Part shown: piece after piece, positions 43,958-53,114 of the stretch
Position numbering within the stretch: position 1 is the first letter of the stretch
Layout of the letters: each line of letters begins with the position of its first letter
Notes under the pieces: model-generated
What the model was told of the DNA's origin: nothing
What the model saw: the letters and a program-made list of their open reading frames with translations, nothing else
The model's database searches: none
From: Soonwooa buanensis
GTDB lineage: Bacteria > Bacteroidota > Bacteroidia > Flavobacteriales > Weeksellaceae
Reading direction: 5' to 3'
NCBI RefSeq assembly: GCF_900167905.1
Contig: NZ_FUYZ01000007.1
Span: forward strand, 109,387 to 173,386
DNA: 64,000 bases
Program-made: the position numbers and the translations under genes

Positions 43958-43965
43958 CAAAGATA
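43958..43965 (-). promoter_or_regulatory. -7 box TATCTTTG of the HMG-CoA reductase unit
   Basis: It matches TAnnTTTG exactly on the minus strand, 19 nt before the start codon, implying a short leader. Confidence 0.5.
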
Positions 43966-44177
43966 AGGAATTCGTTTCAGCTAAAATCTAGGAATAAGCT
44001 TTTGAAAGTCTGAAAATTGTCATTTTTTTTACATTTTTCGAATATTGATTTTGAATCTTAAATCTTCCGTCAGAATTTGTTTTAAAACAGAAAATAATAA
44101 GCTCAATAATTGTTTTTCTCAATAGAAATCAATTTTAAATTTAATTAAAGAACAAAAACTTTTTTAATAAATAGCCG

Positions 44178-44185
44178 TATTTTTG
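44178..44185 (+). promoter_or_regulatory. -7 box TATTTTTG of the MFS transporter gene
   Basis: It is an exact TAnnTTTG match 23 nt before the ATG. No clear -33 element. Confidence 0.4.
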
Positions 44186-44208
44186 CACTCTTTTTTAAGC
44201 AGAATATC

Positions 44209-45384
44209 ATGTCGGAAGTTTCTAAAATGTCGTCGCAACCCATCAAATTATCAGAATATCGTAGAGCAGTTTTTGGCTATTTCTTTTGTCAAGGAATTTG
44301 CTTTGCATCGTGGGCAAGCCGCATTCCGACGATTAAAGAAAATCTACACCTTAGCGAAGGACAATTAGGAACAATGCTTTTGATGTTGCCGATGGGACAA
44401 CTTTTCACGATGGCACTTTCGGGCAAAATCAACACAAAATACGGAAGCGCAAAAGTTATCACGATCGTATCTATATTATATGCTTTGATTTTGGTAAGTA
44501 TTTCTTTCGCAACCAATGTTTATATGTTGGCGGCTTCATTATTGCTTTTCGGCGTTGCAGGTAATATGGCGAGCGTCGCGGTTAACACGCAAGCCGTCGC
44601 TGTGGAGAAAATGTATGGCAAATCGATTATGACGGTTTTCCATGGTGGATGGAGTTTGGCAGGATTTTTCGGCGCATTAATTGGACTTTTGACAATCAAT
44701 CTTCATATTAATACGACTTATCATTTTTTAATCATATTTGGTTTAATCATTATTAATACGATTTGGAATGTTAAATATCTTGTTCCCAAAATTGAACATG
44801 CGAGTTCTGCTGGTAAAAAAGTGAAATTCCGACCAGATTCTATTTTAATACAACTCGGAATTGTTGGTTTCTTTAGCATGGCAACGGAAGGTGCGATGTT
44901 CGACTGGACGGGCGTTTACTTTAAAGATGTTATTAAATCGCCAGCGTCTTTAGTTATTTTAGGCTATACATCATTTATGATTATGATGGCGACGGGACGT
45001 TTTCTTGGCGGATTTCTCATTACAAAACTAGGAAACAGAAAAGTTTTAATGATTAGTGGTTTGCTCATGTTTATCGGAATGATGATGTCTGTGTTGTTTC
45101 CGTTTGTGGTGACTTCAACCATTGGCTTTATGCTGGTTGGTTTGGGCGTTGCTTGTTGCGTGCCGACAGTCTATAGTTTGGCAGGGACGCATCCGAGTAT
45201 TCCGCCAAGTATGGCGATTGCTTTGGTGTCGAGTATCAGTTTCTTAGGATTTTTGATGGGACCACCATTAATTGGCTACATCGCAGAGTTGTCAAGTTTG
45301 CGTTGGTCGTTCACTTTATTTTCGATGTTTGGACTGGCAATGGTCGTGATGATGTTTGTGAGTTCTTACTTCAAAAAATCATAA
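44209..45384 (+). CDS. MFS transporter, YbjJ-like
   Basis: The protein has 391 residues with about 12 membrane helices. The first helix region (FGYFFCQGICFASWASRIPTIKENLHLSEGQLGTML) is the signature of the YbjJ/fucose-permease-like branch of the major facilitator superfamily. Loop 2-3 has the degenerate motif SGKINTKYGSAKV. It is an inner-membrane secondary transporter; the substrate is not predictable. An alternative ATG lies at codon 6. It is a single gene. Confidence 0.9.
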   Translation: MSEVSKMSSQPIKLSEYRRAVFGYFFCQGICFASWASRIPTIKENLHLSEGQLGTMLLMLPMGQLFTMALSGKINTKYGSAKVITIVSILYALILVSISFATNVYMLAASLLLFGVAGNMASVAVNTQAVAVEKMYGKSIMTVFHGGWSLAGFFGALIGLLTINLHINTTYHFLIIFGLIIINTIWNVKYLVPKIEHASSAGKKVKFRPDSILIQLGIVGFFSMATEGAMFDWTGVYFKDVIKSPASLVILGYTSFMIMMATGRFLGGFLITKLGNRKVLMISGLLMFIGMMMSVLFPFVVTSTIGFMLVGLGVACCVPTVYSLAGTHPSIPPSMAIALVSSISFLGFLMGPPLIGYIAELSSLRWSFTLFSMFGLAMVVMMFVSSYFKKS

Positions 45385-45555
45385 ATTTTTGTTAAGTCAG
45401 ACTTTTCTCCATTTTTAAATTTTAGAATTAAATTTTCCTAAGTTCTTCATTAATAAAGCTTTTCGAGTTTTAAGGCTCCAAAAAGTGTGTTTTTCTTAAC
45501 ATAGATCAAGCTATAAAGTTATCATAAATCAATGTTTACTAAGCTGTTGCGGTGC

Positions 45556-45563
45556 TAGATTTG
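45556..45563 (+). promoter_or_regulatory. promoter of the YceI gene
   Basis: The -7 box TAGATTTG lies 36 nt before the ATG. A possible -33 region TGTTTAC lies about 16-18 nt upstream (45533-45539). Confidence 0.5.
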
Positions 45564-45599
45564 CAATAGAAATTTAAACAAACAAATAAAACAAATATT

Positions 45600-46112
45600 A
45601 TGGCAACTAAATGGTTATTAGACCCAACACACAGCGAAGTAAATTTTAAAGTTAGACACATGATGATCTCTAATGTTAAAGGAGAATTCAGAAACTTTAA
45701 TGCAGAAATCGAAGCTAACGATGACACATTCCAAAATGCAAAAACAACTGCTTTTATTGATGTAGATTCGATTTACACAAACAACACAGATCGTGATAAT
45801 CATCTTAAATCTGCTGACTTCTTTAACGCAGAACTTAACCCAAAAATCACTTTCGAGTCAGACTCACTTAACCAAGATATTACTGGGAACTTAACAATTA
45901 ACGGTGTTACAAAACCCGTGAAATTGGAAGTAGAATTCGGTGGTATTAATGTTGACCCTTGGGGAAATACAAAAGCAGGTTTCACTTTCGAAGGTAAAAT
46001 TAGCAGAAAAGATTTCGGTCTTAACTGGAATGCAGCACTAGAAGCTGGTGGTGTTATGGTTGGCGATGATGTTAAAATCTCAGGTGACCTACAGTTTGTA
46101 AAACAAGCTTAA
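45600..46112 (+). CDS. YceI-family protein
   Basis: The protein has 170 residues. The family opening TKWLLDPTHSEVNFKVRHMMISNVKGEF and the later blocks DRDNHLKSADFFNAELNPKITFES and GNLTINGVTKPVKLEVE are typical. YceI proteins form a lipocalin-like barrel that binds isoprenoid-type lipids. No signal peptide is visible, so this one appears cytoplasmic, unlike E. coli YceI. It is a single gene with its own terminator hairpin. Confidence 0.92.
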   Translation: MATKWLLDPTHSEVNFKVRHMMISNVKGEFRNFNAEIEANDDTFQNAKTTAFIDVDSIYTNNTDRDNHLKSADFFNAELNPKITFESDSLNQDITGNLTINGVTKPVKLEVEFGGINVDPWGNTKAGFTFEGKISRKDFGLNWNAALEAGGVMVGDDVKISGDLQFVKQA

Positions 46113-46139
46113 ACTTATCAATCTATATATCACAGAAAG

Positions 46140-46174
46140 ATTTAAGAAGTGTTCATTCGCTTCTTAAATTTTTC
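46140..46174 (+). terminator. terminator of the YceI gene
   Basis: ATTTAAGAAG (46140-46149) pairs with CTTCTTAAAT (46160-46169), followed by TTTTT. The hairpin overlaps the GTG at 46149 that could open the next frame, which supports the ATG at 46185 as the true start. Confidence 0.75.
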
Positions 46175-46184
46175 GTTTTTAAAT

Positions 46185-47012
46185 ATGAACTTAAACGATC
46201 TAAATCAAATATCCGAAGGCTTTCAGAAGACACCAAAAATGCCCGTTCTTTTTTTGGGACATGGCTCTCCGATGAATGCGATTGAGGATAATGTTTTTGT
46301 ACAAGGCTTTAGAAATATTTCGAAAGAAATCCCAACGCCTAACGCAATTTTGTGTGTTTCTGCACACTGGTTTACAGAGGGGACTTTTGTAACAGCGATG
46401 CAACATCCGAAGACCATTCATGATTTTTATGGTTTTCCAAAAGAATTATTCGAAGTTGAATATCCTGCGCCAGGCAGTCCCGAATTGGCGCACAAGACTG
46501 TTGAACTTCTATCGCCGACTTTGGTGGAAGAAGATCACAATTGGGGATTGGATCACGGCGCTTGGTCGGTGGTTCGACACATGTATCCAGAGGCTAATAT
46601 TCCTGTGATACAGCTAAGCATCGACTATACGAAGTCGCCGCAATATCATTTTGAATTGGCGCAACGTCTTAACAAATTGCGCGAAAAAGGAATTTTAATA
46701 ATTGGTAGTGGTAACATTGTCCATAACTTGAGAATGATCGACTGGCAGAATATCAACACAGTTGGTTCTGGCTGGGATTGGGCAATTGAAGCCCGCGAAA
46801 AAACAAATCATTGGTTGATGGATGGTGACTTCCAAAAGTTAATCGATTATCAAAAACAAGGCACGAGTTTGCAATATGCAGTTCCGTCGCCAGATCATTT
46901 TTTACCATTAATCTACACTTTGGGATTAAAGGACAAATCAGAAAATCTTTCGCTTTTTAACGATGCATTAATCGGCGGAAGTCTTAGTATGACCAGCGTT
47001 CTGGTTCATTAA
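46185..47012 (+). CDS. ygiD: 4,5-DOPA dioxygenase extradiol-like protein (YgiD family)
   Basis: The frame opens at 46149, but the ATG at 46185 (275 residues, MNLNDLNQ) is preferred because a terminator hairpin covers the upstream region. LigB-type fold motifs include VLFLGHGSPMNAIED with a metal-binding His, CVSAHWFTEGTFV, LDHGAWSVVRHMYP and the C-terminal GSGNIVHNLR. These match the DODA/YgiD dioxygenase family, which opens catechol rings; the physiological substrate in bacteria is uncertain. It is cytoplasmic and a single gene. Confidence 0.9.
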   Translation: MNLNDLNQISEGFQKTPKMPVLFLGHGSPMNAIEDNVFVQGFRNISKEIPTPNAILCVSAHWFTEGTFVTAMQHPKTIHDFYGFPKELFEVEYPAPGSPELAHKTVELLSPTLVEEDHNWGLDHGAWSVVRHMYPEANIPVIQLSIDYTKSPQYHFELAQRLNKLREKGILIIGSGNIVHNLRMIDWQNINTVGSGWDWAIEAREKTNHWLMDGDFQKLIDYQKQGTSLQYAVPSPDHFLPLIYTLGLKDKSENLSLFNDALIGGSLSMTSVLVH

Positions 47013-47039
47013 TTTAGTTTTCATAGTTTTATTTTTTTT

Positions 47040-47074
47040 AGGTTTTGTTCCAAAAGAGCAAAACCTTTTTTTTT
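47040..47074 (+). terminator. terminator of the dioxygenase gene
   Basis: AGGTTTTG and CAAAACCT pair across an 11-base loop, followed by nine T. Confidence 0.85.
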
Positions 47075-47095
47075 GTATGACGACTCGCAAAAAAT

Positions 47096-47122
47096 AAAAA
47101 TCCCGAAATACTCGGGATTTTT
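47096..47122 (-). terminator. terminator of the hutH-DUF2059 unit
   Basis: AAAATCCCGA and TCGGGATTTT pair around AATAC. On the minus strand it is followed by a T-run. It ends just after the DUF2059 stop codon. Confidence 0.85.
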
Positions 47123-47125
47123 ATT

Positions 47126-47578
47126 TTATTCTTCAGATTCCATTGGAGGATCTTGGAAGTAGCCTTCTTTTTCAAGGTCTGCAATAACTTTTTCTGCGGT
47201 TTTTAATCCCCATTCTTCTCCAGCTGTCATACTTTCTTGCATTATTTGTGGGAGGATATTCATGCTTTTTTGACCAACTGGTGTTTTATAAAAATTGATT
47301 AGCTGATCAATGTCTTCGGAGGTATAATATTTTGAATAAATACCAACCATTTTTTCAAGCAAATCATTATAATTTATTTTTTCTCGGATTTTTGTCCAAA
47401 AAATAGTTGGGACAGTTGGATTCGTTTCCGCGTAGCGATCCATCATCTGGGTAAACATTAATTCTACATTTTTTGTCATACCCATAACTTCCATTAGTTT
47501 TTCAACCTTTTGCTCTTTTGTTTGTGCGAAAGATAAAGCTGAAACCAAAAATGCCGATACTAAAAATATCTTTTTCAT
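47126..47578 (-). CDS. DUF2059 secreted protein
   Basis: The protein has 150 residues. A signal peptide (1-18, ending LSFAQ) is followed by an all-helical DUF2059 domain with KLMEVMGMTKNVELMFTQMM and the conserved YYTSEDIDQLINFYKTPVGQKSMNILPQIMQESM. It is probably periplasmic; function unknown. It follows hutH with 1 bp between stop and start and shares the terminator, so the two are co-transcribed, although no functional link is known. Confidence 0.88.
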   Translation of the reverse strand: MKKIFLVSAFLVSALSFAQTKEQKVEKLMEVMGMTKNVELMFTQMMDRYAETNPTVPTIFWTKIREKINYNDLLEKMVGIYSKYYTSEDIDQLINFYKTPVGQKSMNILPQIMQESMTAGEEWGLKTAEKVIADLEKEGYFQDPPMESEE

Positions 47579-47579
47579 G

Positions 47580-49070
47580 TTAAACGGTTACGTTTAGTTT
47601 TCTATTTCTAATTAAATCTGCAATTGCCAACATATCTTTTCCGATAAGTCTGTCTTCTTCTAATTTTGGAACAACACTTCTTATGATGCTAAAGTTTTCC
47701 TCAATTATTTTTGAACATTTTGCTGGTCTACGGAATTCTAATCCTTGCGCTGCAAACATCAATTCTACTGAAAGAATATTCGCCAAATTATCCAAAACTT
47801 GATTGAATTTTCTTCCCGAAATACTTCCCATTGACACATGATCTTCTTGACCTAAACTTGTCGGTATAGAATCAGCTGAAGCTGGGAAACAAAGGGTTTT
47901 GTTTTCTGTTACTAAAGCTGCTGAGGTATATTGCGGAATCATAAACCCAGAGTTAAGTCCAGAACTTTCTGTCAATAATCTTGGAAGTCCAAATTTTCCT
48001 TCTAATAAAAGATAACTTCTTCTATCGGAAATATTTCCCAATTCTGCAGCGGCTAAAGTTGCGTAGTCAAGCGGTAAAGCCATCAATTGTCCATGGAAGT
48101 TTCCACCAGAGATTGATTCTTCTGCGCTTAACACAATCGGATTGTCTGTTACAGAATTTAGTTCTGTTTCTGCCATCATTTTAAGATGTTCAAAAGCATT
48201 ACGACTTGCACCGTGCACTTGTGGAACGCAACGCATAGAATATGGATCTTGTACACGATCACAGAATTCGTGCGATTTTAGGTTGTCAGAACCTTTTAAG
48301 AATTTCAACATTCTAGCCGCCACTTTTTTACTTCCAGCAAATGGACGAATCTCGTGCAACTCTTTCTTAAAAGGACTTGCCGAACCTCTATAAGCTTCAA
48401 GACTCATCGCGGCAGTCATATCAGCAAGGTCAAGAAGATATTCCATTTTTTCTAAACCTTTGATGGCGTGTGCTAGAATAAATTGTGTTCCGTTAATCAA
48501 ACCTAAACCTTCTTTTGGTCCAAGTTTTAAGGCTTTTAATTTATTTTTTTTGAGAGCAACTTCTGTGTCTACAATTTTATCACCGTCCCAAACTTGACCA
48601 AGACCAAGCAATGGAAGCACCAAATGCGACAAAGGCGCCAAATCTCCCGACGCACCAACAGAACCTTGCTCTGGCACAACTGGGATAATGTCTTTTTCCA
48701 GCATTAAAATCAAACGTTCGATAACGTCTAAAGAAACACCCGAAAATCCTTTTGACAACGCATGAACTTTAGAAATAATCATAATTTTAGAAAGTTCTTT
48801 ATCAATCGGTTTTCCAACACCGACAGCATGAGAAATGATGAGGTTGTGTTGAAGTTGTGCTGTTTCTTCCTCAGAAATTTTCACATCGCAAAGTGGTCCA
48901 AAACCAGTGTTGATGCCATATACTGTATCATCCGAAGCAACAATTTTTGCAACATTTTTTTGAGACTTAAGAATTTGATCTTTTGCCGTTTTGTTAAGTT
49001 TTGCTTTAGAAGTGTCTTTACAAATTTCTAAAACATCTTTATAAGAGAATTGGTCAATACCGTATATCAT
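47580..49070 (-). CDS. hutH: histidine ammonia-lyase
   Basis: The protein has 496 residues. The MIO-forming Ala-Ser-Gly triad is at 140-142 in GSVGASGDLAPLSH. The Tyr loop YGINTGFGPL and the helical core (NGTQFILAHAI, QDPYSMRCVPQVHGA, LTTENSG-like ESSGLNSGFMIPQYTSAAL) agree with the aromatic ammonia-lyase family. It deaminates histidine to urocanate. No hutU, hutI or hutG genes are nearby, so it is separated from the rest of the pathway. The tyrosine/phenylalanine lyases are the main alternative; the pattern here fits histidine. Confidence 0.93.
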   Translation of the reverse strand: MIYGIDQFSYKDVLEICKDTSKAKLNKTAKDQILKSQKNVAKIVASDDTVYGINTGFGPLCDVKISEEETAQLQHNLIISHAVGVGKPIDKELSKIMIISKVHALSKGFSGVSLDVIERLILMLEKDIIPVVPEQGSVGASGDLAPLSHLVLPLLGLGQVWDGDKIVDTEVALKKNKLKALKLGPKEGLGLINGTQFILAHAIKGLEKMEYLLDLADMTAAMSLEAYRGSASPFKKELHEIRPFAGSKKVAARMLKFLKGSDNLKSHEFCDRVQDPYSMRCVPQVHGASRNAFEHLKMMAETELNSVTDNPIVLSAEESISGGNFHGQLMALPLDYATLAAAELGNISDRRSYLLLEGKFGLPRLLTESSGLNSGFMIPQYTSAALVTENKTLCFPASADSIPTSLGQEDHVSMGSISGRKFNQVLDNLANILSVELMFAAQGLEFRRPAKCSKIIEENFSIIRSVVPKLEEDRLIGKDMLAIADLIRNRKLNVTV

Positions 49071-49131
49071 TATCGTAAATTTTGGTTAAAAATAATGAAA
49101 TTTACTGAGCTTTTCAAAGTGAGTTATTTAG

Positions 49132-49139
49132 TATTTTTG
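49132..49139 (+). promoter_or_regulatory. -7 box TATTTTTG immediately before the uvrC start codon
   Basis: It is an exact TAnnTTTG match ending 4 nt before the ATG at 49144. If active, transcription would begin at or next to the A of the start codon, making the mRNA leaderless. No good -33 box was found. Confidence 0.4.
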
Positions 49140-49143
49140 TTGT

Positions 49144-50940
49144 ATGAATTCCGATTTAGAACTTCAACTAAAAACCTTGGCCTCGGATCCAGGCGTTTAC
49201 AGATACTATGACAAGAACAATCAGTTGTTATATGTTGGTAAGGCTAAAAATCTGAAAAAAAGAGTTTTATCCTATTTTAATAAAAATCTATCGAGTTACC
49301 GAACCAAAATTATGGTTGGGAAAATTTTTCGATTAGAGACAACTATTGTCAATAGTGAATATGAGGCGCTTTTATTAGAAAATAATTTGATAAAAGAACA
49401 TCAGCCGTTTTATAATGTGATGTTAAAGGATGACAAAACTTATCCTTGGATTTGTATTAAAAATGAGCCTTTTCCACGGATTTTTATGACTCGAAATGTT
49501 ATTAAAGATGGTTCGGAATATTTTGGTCCTTATGCCAAAATTCGTCCTGCGAAGATTCTTTTGGATACGATTAAACATATTTATAAACTTCGGACTTGTA
49601 ACCTAAATCTTTCGGCGGACAAAATAGAAGCAGGAAAATATAAAGTTTGTCTAGAATATCATATTAAAAATTGTGAAGGACCTTGCGAAGGCTTGGAGTC
49701 TGAAGAAGAATACAACGAAAAAATTGATGCGATACGAGGTATTATTAAAGGTGATTTCCGGAAAGCTAAAGATTATTTGACGACTCAAATGATGCGTTAT
49801 GCAGTCGATTTAAAATTTGAAAATGCACAAATGATTAAGGAAAGAATCGATGCTTTGGAAGATTATCAAACCAGAAATACCATTGTCAATCCTAATATTG
49901 ATGATGTGGATGTTTTCGGGATGACGAGCGATGAAACAGCGGCGTACGTTAATTTCTTTAAAATTAGAAACGGAAATATTATCCAAAGTTTTACCACAGA
50001 GATTAAAAAGATTTTGGATGAAACCGATGAAGATATTTTGGAAGAATCTTTAATCGAAATTCGACAGAAATTTGGTTCGGATTCAAAAGAGATTTTAATT
50101 CCGTTTCATTTGAGTGTTGAGATTCCGAATGTTAAATTGATTGTTCCAAAAGTCGGTGATAAAAAACGTATCGTAGAATTGTCGGAGAAAAATGCCCGCG
50201 AATATCGTTTAGAAAAATTGAAAGCGGTGCAAATTGTTGATCCCGATCGCCACACCAATCGAATAATGGCAGAAATGAAAGCTTTACTCAGAATGCCTGT
50301 GGAACCACGACATATCGAAGGTTTTGATAACTCGAATATTCAGGGAACTAATCCTGTTTCGGCTTGTGTCGTTTTCAAAGATGGAAAACCAAGCAAAGCA
50401 GATTACAGAATTTTTCATCCCAAAACGGTGGAAGGGGCAAACGACTTTGCGACCATGGAAGAAGTTATCTATCGTCGTTACAAAAGAATGCTGGACGAAG
50501 GCGAAGAATTGCCTCAATTAATTTTGATAGATGGTGGAAAAGGTCAACTATCTTCTTCGGTGAAGAGTCTTAAACTACTCGGTCTTTACGGTAAAATTAC
50601 AATTATTGGTATTGCAAAACGTTTAGAAGAAATCTTCTTCCCGAATGATCCTATTCCGTTGTATTTGGATAAAAAATCCGAAACTTTAAAAATTCTACAA
50701 AGAGTTCGAGATGAAGCGCACAGATTTGGTGTAAGACATCATAGAACACGACGTAAAAACTCAACAATAAAATCGGAGTTGGAAGAAATACCTGGTGTCG
50801 GTCCAAAATCAATCGAGTTACTTTTGTCTAAACTAAAATCTGTTAAAAGAATAAAAGAATCGAGCCTCGAGACTTTAGAAGAAATCCTCGGAAAGTCCAA
50901 AGCAAAAGTGGTTTGGGAATATTTTAATTCTGGAGAATAG
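49144..50940 (+). CDS. uvrC: excinuclease ABC subunit C
   Basis: The protein has 598 residues, normal for UvrC. The GIY-YIG nuclease domain (about 14-95) has PGVYRYYDKNNQLLYVGKAKNLKKRV. A UVR helix pair (about 195-230, DLKFENAQMIKERIDAL), the RNase H-like second nuclease (HIEGFDNSNIQGTNPVSACVVF, LILIDGGKGQLSS, GVRHHRTRRKN) and a C-terminal double helix-hairpin-helix (LEEIPGVGPKSIELLLSK) follow. It makes the dual incisions in nucleotide excision repair with UvrA and UvrB. It is a single gene, convergent with the LemA operon. Confidence 0.98.
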   Translation: MNSDLELQLKTLASDPGVYRYYDKNNQLLYVGKAKNLKKRVLSYFNKNLSSYRTKIMVGKIFRLETTIVNSEYEALLLENNLIKEHQPFYNVMLKDDKTYPWICIKNEPFPRIFMTRNVIKDGSEYFGPYAKIRPAKILLDTIKHIYKLRTCNLNLSADKIEAGKYKVCLEYHIKNCEGPCEGLESEEEYNEKIDAIRGIIKGDFRKAKDYLTTQMMRYAVDLKFENAQMIKERIDALEDYQTRNTIVNPNIDDVDVFGMTSDETAAYVNFFKIRNGNIIQSFTTEIKKILDETDEDILEESLIEIRQKFGSDSKEILIPFHLSVEIPNVKLIVPKVGDKKRIVELSEKNAREYRLEKLKAVQIVDPDRHTNRIMAEMKALLRMPVEPRHIEGFDNSNIQGTNPVSACVVFKDGKPSKADYRIFHPKTVEGANDFATMEEVIYRRYKRMLDEGEELPQLILIDGGKGQLSSSVKSLKLLGLYGKITIIGIAKRLEEIFFPNDPIPLYLDKKSETLKILQRVRDEAHRFGVRHHRTRRKNSTIKSELEEIPGVGPKSIELLLSKLKSVKRIKESSLETLEEILGKSKAKVVWEYFNSGE

Positions 50941-50958
50941 TTTTTTGAATGCTTAAAA

Positions 50959-51345
50959 TTATTTCTTGGTAGATTTTTGTTTCTTTTTTTCTTCACCTAA
51001 TCTCGTGATACTGCCGTCAATGCTATGAAAATTAAAAGCGCAAAAAAGGATGCTAATAAGGTGTAATGTCAACCAGATTGCAAGCAAATGTAATCCTGAA
51101 ATGCCTAAAAATAATAGAAGAATTTGCGTGATAAAACCTACAATCCAAGTGATTCCTAACGCATAAAAATAGGTTTTAATAATCGTGTTGTAGATTTTAT
51201 TTTTTATATAATCTTGAAAAGGCCAAAGTGCTAAACCCAACAAAATCATATAGAAAAATACGCCAAATGCCGCAAAAAACACCATTATTTGTGGTGCGTC
51301 CTCAATAGAACGAAGTAGTCTTGCAAAACTAGAATTTAACTCCAT
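50959..51345 (-). CDS. small membrane protein at the end of the LemA operon
   Basis: The protein has 128 residues with two to three hydrophobic segments (about 20-43, 62-80, 83-103) and a lysine-rich tail (EEKKKQKSTKK). Its start overlaps the lemA end by 17 bp, so translation is coupled. No family was recognised. It probably sits in the inner membrane with the other products of this operon. Confidence 0.6.
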   Translation of the reverse strand: MELNSSFARLLRSIEDAPQIMVFFAAFGVFFYMILLGLALWPFQDYIKNKIYNTIIKTYFYALGITWIVGFITQILLLFLGISGLHLLAIWLTLHLISILFCAFNFHSIDGSITRLGEEKKKQKSTKK

Positions 51346-51892
51346 CGTATTTTTTTTCGTTGTCGGTTACTTGTAACATTTGTTTTTGTTTAAAAGAAAA
51401 CAATTTCGCCATAATAAGATTCGGGAATTCTTGTATTCCGATATTGTACAAATTAACACTATCATTAAAAAACTCTCGTCGGTCAGCAATGATATCCTCA
51501 AGTTGTGTGATCCTTTGTTGAAACGCTATAAAGTTATTGTTTGCGCGCAAAATAGGATAGTTTTCGGCAACTAGCATGAAAGATTTTAGGCTTTTATCAA
51601 GTTGATTGGTAACATTTACTTTTTCATCAGTAGATGATGCATTGTAATATTGTGCACGCAGTTTTGTAAGTTGCTCAAGCGTTTTGGCTTCATAATCTTT
51701 TGATTCTTTTACGACGGCGATGAGGTTTGGGATTTCGTCGGCTCGTTGTTTTAGGACAACATCAATATTTGCAAATGATTTTTCAACATTGTTTTTTAAG
51801 AAAATAATTTTATTAAAAACGCTAATAATAAAGCCAATTGTCAAAAGGATGACACCGCCAATGATGAAATAAAATAATATTTGTTCGTTCAT
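51329..51892 (-). CDS. LemA-family membrane protein
   Basis: The protein has 187 residues. An N-terminal membrane helix (FYFIIGGVILLTIGFIISVFNKII) is followed by a helical-bundle domain with the LemA block FANIDVVLKQRADEIPNLIAVVKESKDYE, LMVAENYPILRANNNFIAFQQRITQLEDIIADRREFFNDSVNLYNIGIQEFPN. These are the family's most conserved parts. It likely sits in the inner membrane with a coiled-coil domain outside; function is unknown. It lies 12 bp after the GIDE-domain gene in a five-gene operon. Confidence 0.93.
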   Translation of the reverse strand: MNEQILFYFIIGGVILLTIGFIISVFNKIIFLKNNVEKSFANIDVVLKQRADEIPNLIAVVKESKDYEAKTLEQLTKLRAQYYNASSTDEKVNVTNQLDKSLKSFMLVAENYPILRANNNFIAFQQRITQLEDIIADRREFFNDSVNLYNIGIQEFPNLIMAKLFSFKQKQMLQVTDNEKKYDGVKF

Positions 51893-51904
51893 GTTTTTTA
51901 AAAA

Positions 51905-53113
51905 TTATTCGCCAGACTCGACGGGTGTTGCTTCGTCTACATGCTCATCGTCATCAGAAGAATGGTTGATGACTTCTATTTTAAATTTTTCTTCTTTTGG
52001 TTTTTTAGTTTTAAAAAATGAAAAATTAGGTTTTGTAATGACCAATTTACGACCATCCATGGACATTGGTGTCACTATGATAATAGCCATTAAAATTGCA
52101 AATACTGCGGCATAAGCTTTTGCTTGATTCAATAAAGGTACAGAATCATTATACAAATTAATTTTGTCAATATCACCAACTCCAAAGGTTTTGTTGTAAT
52201 CATCGTAAGCGACAATGGGTTTGTTGTCTTCTAAGCTGACGTTTCCAACTAAAAGTACTTCTTTTTTATCTTTTAATAGATATTGGGTAAAACGCTGGTT
52301 GTTGTCGTAATATTGTTGATCTTCTTCTAACCAAAGAAACGAAATGTTTGCACCTTTAACCAAGATTGAGCCAGTATCATCGGTTAATGTAAAATCTTCG
52401 CAAACCGTTCTGTCAAGTCGTGTTGTGTATGAAGTTTTGCCATCTTTATCTGTGCTTTCGTCCTCTATGGTATATCGAAAACCGATACAGTTTTTGCTTC
52501 CAATTGGTGAAATGCTGGGTTTTATTTGATGACATTTGCCTTGTAATTCTGCTAATCCCATAGCGACAGAACGTATTTTGGAAGTTGGTAGACTCGCTTG
52601 GGTTTTTAGAAATCGTTTGTTGTTAGTCGATGCCATGATGGCTGCAACAAATATTGCGATGAATACAAGGATTATTCCGCCTTGTCCAAAGAAATATAAT
52701 GACAAACCTCCAAACAGAAAAAAGACAATTGTAAAAAGGAGTTCTTTGGCTTTTCTACTATTAGATTTTGGTTTGATATTATACTTTTCATTAAAACTGC
52801 GATTGCTAACATAGTCAGTGCTTTCATCTTTTCTAAGAGAAGAAACTATAATCCCGATTATTCCAAGTAAGAAAACCGATAATGACAATATTATTAAAGA
52901 TAAAAAGGCGTAATGCGAATTAATTAACCAAACAATGTATATAATAGCAGGATCTACCACAAAAAAAGCAAGTGCTAATTTATTGTTCACTCTCAATAGC
53001 GCACTAGAAATGATATAATGAAATAATGCGATGCCTACAGAAAATGCCAGCAAAAAAATAAGCATTGGAAGAGGAACTTCTTCGCTGGTTAATGATGCTA
53101 TAAACTCGGACAT
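51905..53113 (-). CDS. membrane protein with GIDE-like domain
   Basis: The protein has 402 residues. Several N-terminal membrane helices (about 17-38, 45-63, 68-95) and a further pair (about 128-165) precede a soluble segment. In this segment TSKIRSVAMGLAELQGKC and CIGFRYTIEDESTDKDGKTSYTT resemble the GIDE domain of eukaryotic MUL1 E3 ligases. The RING domain is absent. A late membrane helix (about 345-360) and an acidic tail follow. Bacterial GIDE proteins are often next to LemA, as here; the role is unknown. Confidence 0.7.
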   Translation of the reverse strand: MSEFIASLTSEEVPLPMLIFLLAFSVGIALFHYIISSALLRVNNKLALAFFVVDPAIIYIVWLINSHYAFLSLIILSLSVFLLGIIGIIVSSLRKDESTDYVSNRSFNEKYNIKPKSNSRKAKELLFTIVFFLFGGLSLYFFGQGGIILVFIAIFVAAIMASTNNKRFLKTQASLPTSKIRSVAMGLAELQGKCHQIKPSISPIGSKNCIGFRYTIEDESTDKDGKTSYTTRLDRTVCEDFTLTDDTGSILVKGANISFLWLEEDQQYYDNNQRFTQYLLKDKKEVLLVGNVSLEDNKPIVAYDDYNKTFGVGDIDKINLYNDSVPLLNQAKAYAAVFAILMAIIIVTPMSMDGRKLVITKPNFSFFKTKKPKEEKFKIEVINHSSDDDEHVDEATPVESGE

Positions 53114-53114
53114 A

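Noticed and set aside
45385..45599. small gene between the MFS transporter and YceI genes
   Set aside because: No frame with a plausible start and composition was found; only a promoter-like box near 45556 is supported.
47580..49070. complete histidine-utilisation operon
   Set aside because: Only hutH is present; the neighbour is a DUF2059 gene and the other hut genes are absent from the window.
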